In this document: positions 59,229 to 63,368 of the stretch, one piece after another
How positions within the stretch are numbered: the first letter of the stretch is position 1
Layout: every line of letters begins with the position of its first letter
From: Pseudomonadota bacterium
Lineage (GTDB): Bacteria; Pseudomonadota; Gammaproteobacteria; Acidiferrobacterales; Acidiferrobacteraceae
NCBI GenBank assembly: GCA_021784755.1
Contig: JAJYHM010000062.1
Coordinates: forward strand, 1 to 63,368
Direction: 5' to 3'
Length of the DNA stretch: 63,368 bases
The notes under the pieces: model-generated
What the model was told of the DNA's origin: nothing
Seen by the model: the letters and a program-made list of their open reading frames with translations, nothing else
Database searches by the model: none
Made by a program: the position numbers and the translations under genes

Positions 59229-59933
59229 ATGAGTTTTTTTGACAAGCCCGCCCTTCAATATGTCACAGGCCCCCACCCCCATTACGCGTTCATCTGGCTC
59301 CATGGACTCGGCGCCGATGGCCACGATTTCGCAAGCTTCGCCGAGGCCTTCGCCGATAGCACCGACCGGGCCATACGCTTCATCTTCCCGCATGCCCCCA
59401 TCCAGGCCGTGACTTTGAATGGCGGGGTGCGCATGCCGGCCTGGTTCGATCTCTACGGCACCCGCCCCGAAGACATGCAGGACGAGGCCGGGGTCCGGCG
59501 CGCGGCCGATGCCATCACGCACCTGATCGCGGAACAAAAAAAATACGGCATACCCGCGGAACGCGTGGTCCTGGGTGGCTTCTCGCAGGGCGGGGCAGTG
59601 GCACTGTATACGGCCCTCACCGGCCCAAAGCCCCTGGCCGCCGTCATTGGGCTCTCGACCTATCTGCCTCTTGCCCGTCACTTCACAGAGGGCGTGCCGC
59701 CCATCAATTCGGCCACGCCCGTGTTCCTCGGGCACGGCATAGACGACGCCATGATCCCCTATCCCTTCGCCGAAAAGACCCGGACCCTGCTCGGCGCGCG
59801 GGGGGTCGCGGTTGAGTTTCATGCTTACCCGATCGACCACAGTGTGAGCGACACCGAGATCAACGACCTCCATGCCTTTCTCACCCGGAGCCTGAGGCAC
59901 GCCGATCTTGGCGCATCGTCCGTAAACCGTTAA
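59229..59933 (+). CDS. Carboxylesterase/phospholipase (alpha/beta hydrolase)
   Basis: A 234-residue serine hydrolase of the acyl-protein thioesterase-like group (EstB/YpfH). The oxyanion-hole start is FIWLHGLGADGHDFAS; the nucleophile Ser is in GGFSQGGAVAL; the acid is the Asp in HGIDDAMIP, and the base His is in YPIDHSVSDTE. No signal peptide, so it is cytoplasmic. It lies 30 bases before aguA but has no obvious link to polyamine synthesis. Confidence 0.9.
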   Translation: MSFFDKPALQYVTGPHPHYAFIWLHGLGADGHDFASFAEAFADSTDRAIRFIFPHAPIQAVTLNGGVRMPAWFDLYGTRPEDMQDEAGVRRAADAITHLIAEQKKYGIPAERVVLGGFSQGGAVALYTALTGPKPLAAVIGLSTYLPLARHFTEGVPPINSATPVFLGHGIDDAMIPYPFAEKTRTLLGARGVAVEFHAYPIDHSVSDTEINDLHAFLTRSLRHADLGASSVNR

Positions 59934-59963
59934 GATCGCACACCCAATCCCGCAGCGACGCCC

Positions 59964-61067
59964 ATGACGACCATCAGCATTCGACGCGACCACCACGCGA
60001 CGACCGTCCATCGCTTTCCCGCCGAGTGGGAACCCCAATCCGGCATCATGTTGACCTGGCCCCACAGCCACGGCGACTGGGCCCCGGTCCTTGATGAAGC
60101 CGATGCGACCTTCGCCACCATCGCCTGCGCCGTCGCGCGCCACGAGCCCGTGCTCATCACGGCCTACGACGAGGACCATCGCGCCCGGGTGCTTGCGACT
60201 TTGCGCAAGGCCGATACCGACATGGCGCGGATACAGGTCTTCCTCGCTCCCTCGAATGACGTCTTCGTGCGCGACCACGGCCCGCTTACGGTGGAAGCCG
60301 AAGGGGGAGCGCTGCTCCAGGATTTCACCTTCAACGGCTGGGGACGCAAATACGCCTACGGCGCGGACGACGCCCTCACGCGTACCCTGCACGCCCAGGG
60401 AGCCTTCGGCGTGACACGCCTTGAGGCGACCGATTTTGTGCTCGAAGGCGGGAGCGTCGAATCGGACGGTGCCGGCACGCTGCTCGTCACCGCAAGCTGC
60501 CTGCTGTCACCGGCGCGCAATCCGAAGAAAAACGCGACCGAGATCGAAGAGATTCTCAAGGAACGGCTCGGGGCCCGGCGTGTCCTCTGGCTCCATCACG
60601 GCTATCTCGCCGGCGACGACACCGATGGCCACATCGACACGCTCGCGCGTTTCTGCGACGCGGACACCATCGCCTATTGCGCCTGCCCCTGGCCCGACGA
60701 TGAACACTACCCGGAACTGAAGGCTATGGAAGAGGAACTGCGGGCGCTGTCCACCGCCACGGGCAAGCCCTACCGTCTCGTTGCGCTCCCATGGCCCGCC
60801 GCGAAACTCGACGCGACGGGCGAGCGCATGCCCGCTACCTATGCCAATTTCCTCATCATCAATGGCGCGGTACTGGTGCCCACCTATAACGATCGTCAGG
60901 ACGCCGAGGCCTTGCGTGTGATCGGGGATCGCTTTCCCGGGCGCGAGATCATCGGCATCCCTTCGCTTACCCTGATCGCCCAGCACGGCAGCCTGCACTG
61001 TGCCACCATGCAATTGCCGCAGGGCGTCCTGTCCGAGACATTCACCGCCGCGCAGGAGGCCCCGTGA
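59964..61067 (+). CDS. aguA: Agmatine deiminase
   Basis: Hydrolyses agmatine to N-carbamoylputrescine and ammonia, a step of putrescine synthesis. The 367-residue protein has the family substrate segments AEWEPQSGIMLTWPHSHGDWAP, VRDHGPLTVE, DFTFNGWGRKYA, the LEGGSVESDG and DDTDGHIDTLARF motifs, and the catalytic Cys near the C-terminus in HGSLHCATMQLPQG. aguB, the next enzyme, follows after 76 bases. The source of agmatine (arginine decarboxylase) is not in the window. Confidence 0.95.
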   Translation: MTTISIRRDHHATTVHRFPAEWEPQSGIMLTWPHSHGDWAPVLDEADATFATIACAVARHEPVLITAYDEDHRARVLATLRKADTDMARIQVFLAPSNDVFVRDHGPLTVEAEGGALLQDFTFNGWGRKYAYGADDALTRTLHAQGAFGVTRLEATDFVLEGGSVESDGAGTLLVTASCLLSPARNPKKNATEIEEILKERLGARRVLWLHHGYLAGDDTDGHIDTLARFCDADTIAYCACPWPDDEHYPELKAMEEELRALSTATGKPYRLVALPWPAAKLDATGERMPATYANFLIINGAVLVPTYNDRQDAEALRVIGDRFPGREIIGIPSLTLIAQHGSLHCATMQLPQGVLSETFTAAQEAP

Positions 61068-61143
61068 TCCGTAGAGTCTGCTCCTCGACCCCGTTTCGGA
61101 TGGCACGCACACCCGGAATCCCCATCGCCGCAGCGAGGACGAT

Positions 61144-62028
61144 ATGACCGCCGCTGTTACGGTTGCGCTCATCCAGCATGGCGCCGACGGCGGCCCGGCG
61201 GACGTGTGGGCGCGGATCGAGGCGGGACTTAGACAAGCGCGCGTGCAGGGGGCGGACCTTGCGGTGCTTCAGGAACTCCACAATGGGCCCTATTTCTGCC
61301 AGTGGGAGAACCCCACCGAATTCGCCCGCGCTGAACCGATCCCGGGCCCTTCGACCGAACGCCTGGGCGCTCTTGCCAAAGAACTCTCACTCGTTATCGT
61401 AGGCTCCTTGTTCGAACGACGCGCGGGCGGCCTCTATCACAATACCGCCGTCGTGCTCGAACGCGACGGCCGTCTCGTCGGCCGCTATCGGAAGATGCAC
61501 ATCCCGGAGGATCCGGGCTTCTCCGAGAAGTACTACTTCACCCCCGGCGACCTGGGCTTTACCCCTATCGACACAAGCGTGGGGCGCTTGGGCGTACTCG
61601 TCTGCTGGGACCAATGGTATCCCGAGGCGGCGCGGCTCATGGCGCTCGCCGGCGCCGACATGCTCGTGTACCCCACCGCCATCGGTTTTGATCCGCGCGA
61701 CGACGAAGCCGAGAAGGCCCGCCAGAAAGAGGCCTGGGAGCTTGTCCAGCGTGCCCATGCGGTAGCTAACGGCCTGCCGGTGCTAGCCGTCAATCGCTGC
61801 GGACACGAGTCCGACCCGAGCGGCACGACACCCGGAATCGCCTTCTGGGGCGGGAGCTTCGTATGCGGACCGCAAGGCGAGTGGCTTGCGCGCGCCGGTG
61901 ACGCGCCCGCAGTTCTCATCGCCCGCATCGATCCGCCCCGTACCGAAACGACCCGCCAGATCTGGCCATTTTTGCGCGACCGCCGCATAGACGCCTACGC
62001 CGATCTCCAGAAGCGCTACCGCGATTGA
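61144..62028 (+). CDS. aguB: N-carbamoylputrescine amidase
   Basis: Converts N-carbamoylputrescine to putrescine, carbon dioxide and ammonia. The 294-residue protein is a nitrilase-superfamily enzyme with the triad Glu (LAVLQELHNGPYF), Lys (YRKMHIPEDPGFSEKYYF) and Cys (LGVLVCWDQWYPEAARLMA), and the family segment MLVYPTAIG. A GAGGACG ribosome site precedes the ATG. It overlaps the methyltransferase gene by four bases (TTGA). Confidence 0.95.
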   Translation: MTAAVTVALIQHGADGGPADVWARIEAGLRQARVQGADLAVLQELHNGPYFCQWENPTEFARAEPIPGPSTERLGALAKELSLVIVGSLFERRAGGLYHNTAVVLERDGRLVGRYRKMHIPEDPGFSEKYYFTPGDLGFTPIDTSVGRLGVLVCWDQWYPEAARLMALAGADMLVYPTAIGFDPRDDEAEKARQKEAWELVQRAHAVANGLPVLAVNRCGHESDPSGTTPGIAFWGGSFVCGPQGEWLARAGDAPAVLIARIDPPRTETTRQIWPFLRDRRIDAYADLQKRYRD

Positions 62029-63287
62029 TCACGCCCGCCCTCTACGAGGCCTGTGCGCGCCTGCTGGCCGATATCCTCGGGAGTCCGGGTGCGGCTGACG
62101 GGCGCATGGATCGCTTCTTTCGCGCCCAGCCCCGTCTCGGACCCAAGGAGCGCGGCGCCATCGCCGAGATCGTCTATGGGAGCCTGCGGCACCACCGTCT
62201 CCTCTGCGCACTGGCCGAAAACTCCGAGCCACGCGCGGTCATCGCCGCCTGGCTCGCTGGCTTCGAGGCTTACACGGCTCGCCAACTCGCAGCCTTAGGC
62301 GTCCCGCATCCCGAGGCGCTCGTGGCCCGCGTGCGCGCCGACCGGACCCCTCTTCCCTTTGCTGTACGGAGCAGCCTCCCCGACTGGTTCGCTGCGCGCC
62401 TGCACGCCCTGCTGCCGGCCTCCGAGGTGCCGGCGGCAGCCGACGCCCTCCTTGAGTCTGCACCCCTTGATGTGCGTGCCAACACCCTAAAAACCGATCG
62501 CACGGCACTCCAGCTGGCCTTCGCCGCCGCGGGCCATGATCTGCAGCCCACGCCTCTATCACCCTGGGGCCTGCGCCGTACGTCGCGCGCCGGCCTCTTT
62601 CGGACGGACGCCTTCGCCTCCGGCCAGTTCGAGGTGCAAGACGAAGGCAGCCAGCTCATCGCCCCGCTCTTGGAGCCCCGCCGCAGCGAACGCATCGTCG
62701 ACTATTGTGCAGGCGCCGGCGGCAAGACCCTGCATCTGTCAGCCCTACTTGCCAACACCGGCATGCTCTACGCCTTTGATACCTCGCAAAAACGTCTGGA
62801 CCGACTGCGCGAGCGCGCCGCGCGCGCCGGTTGCGACAACATCCGCATCCAGACCCTGGGGGCCGGTCACGACGGGCGCATCAAACGCCTCTACGGGAAA
62901 ATCGATCGCGTCCTGGTCGACGCCCCGTGCAGCGGCACCGGAACCCTGCGCCGAAGCCCCGACGCCAAATGGCGGCTCGCCGAGGCGCGTATCGCAGCCC
63001 TGGCCCGCGAGGCCCGCGGGATTCTGACTGAGGCGGCGCGGCTCGTGCGCCCCGGCGGACGGTTGGTCTATGCGACCTGCAGCCTGCTGAAAGAAGAAAA
63101 CGAAGAGGTCATTACCGACTTCCTGGCCGAACACGGCCAGTACACCGTGATCGATGCCCGCGAGATCCTCACCCGGCGCGGCATCGCGCTGCCACCCCGA
63201 ACCCCCGATGAGGGTTCCGCTCTGCGCCTCTGGCCACATCGCCACAAGACAGACGGCTTCTTCGCCCAGGTCTTACAAAGAGCCTAG
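62025..63287 (+). CDS. RsmB/NOP-family RNA m5C methyltransferase
   Basis: SAM-dependent methyltransferase of the RsmB/RsmF/NSUN family, probably for 16S rRNA. The 420-residue protein has an N-terminal NusB-like helical region (RLGPKERGAIAEIVYGSLRH), then the Rossmann core with the SAM motif VDYCAGAGGKTLHLSALL, the catalytic Cys in VDAPCSGTGTLRRSPD and the second Cys in YATCSLLKEENEEV. The TTG at 62025 overlaps the aguB stop. The length and N-terminal domain fit RsmB (m5C967), but I do not assign the site. Last gene in the window. Confidence 0.9.
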   Translation: MITPALYEACARLLADILGSPGAADGRMDRFFRAQPRLGPKERGAIAEIVYGSLRHHRLLCALAENSEPRAVIAAWLAGFEAYTARQLAALGVPHPEALVARVRADRTPLPFAVRSSLPDWFAARLHALLPASEVPAAADALLESAPLDVRANTLKTDRTALQLAFAAAGHDLQPTPLSPWGLRRTSRAGLFRTDAFASGQFEVQDEGSQLIAPLLEPRRSERIVDYCAGAGGKTLHLSALLANTGMLYAFDTSQKRLDRLRERAARAGCDNIRIQTLGAGHDGRIKRLYGKIDRVLVDAPCSGTGTLRRSPDAKWRLAEARIAALAREARGILTEAARLVRPGGRLVYATCSLLKEENEEVITDFLAEHGQYTVIDAREILTRRGIALPPRTPDEGSALRLWPHRHKTDGFFAQVLQRA

Positions 63288-63368
63288 GGGGCGCCAAGCC
63301 CTATCCGGATCCCTTCCGCAAGAAAAAACGGGCCGCTCACGCAATGGGCACGTTCACCGCGCTTTAAA

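Overview
The window is about 63 kb of a GC-rich bacterial chromosome, apparently complete and almost without gaps. Gene content and order (fimV beside asd, rluD-pgeF divergent from bamD, aat-bpt-infA facing clpA-clpS with a csp gene behind clpS, DUF3579, cbpA-cbpM) point to a gammaproteobacterium, possibly of the acidophilic or chemolithotrophic Acidiferrobacter-like groups. That last placement is inference only; no rRNA is present. Most of the window is core housekeeping sequence with short spacers and many 4-base stop/start overlaps.

Layout. 1-580: the end of a tyrosine integrase runs into the 3' end of a tRNA-His gene, marking the edge of a mobile element that lies to the left. tRNA-His, tRNA-Arg and tRNA-Pro are all on the minus strand behind one good promoter. 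0.6-3.7 kb: folD, a small lipoprotein, a SET-domain protein, thyA-folA (one-carbon and thymidylate metabolism). 4-10.8 kb (minus): leuC-leuD-leuB-asd and fimV. 11-17.3 kb: a hypothetical gene, an MFS carrier, aroC with a small upstream partner, a YciA-like thioesterase, clpB with a heat-shock-type promoter. 17.4-21.9 kb: marC and the ergothioneine genes egtD / egtC-egtB, with nadC overlapping egtB. 22-28 kb: pgeF-rluD, bamD, nadE-sucD-sucC.

28.1-31.7 kb: a short membrane-fusion lipoprotein, a TolC-like protein and a DUF482 acyltransferase, with no inner-membrane pump. 31.8-40.2 kb: the N-degron locus aat-bpt-infA / clpA-clpS / csp. It is interrupted between infA and clpA by an accessory islet of about 3.1 kb holding a broken nitroreductase, a TnpB (IS200/IS605) remnant, a long stem-loop and a membrane-anchored DUF4034/TPR-like gene. 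40.2-45.7 kb (minus): a tripartite RND efflux system. 45.7-53 kb: icd, rluE-like, Nudix, mnmA, a frameshifted uracil-DNA glycosylase family gene, purB, cbpA-cbpM, a zinc-ribbon protein. 53.3-63.3 kb: a CDGSH protein, ilvD, an RsuA-family synthase, pyrD, DUF3579, DUF1015, an atypical CsrA-like protein, an esterase, aguA-aguB (putrescine from agmatine) and an RsmB-type methyltransferase.

I found no clearly new multi-gene defence or biosynthetic system. The most interesting places are the islet in the N-degron locus, a 10-codon leader ORF in front of clpS, the pump-less adaptor/TolC/DUF482 operon, the egtB-nadC coupling and the CsrA-like protein with an internal insertion. All functions are read from sequence motifs and family knowledge; no searches were run.
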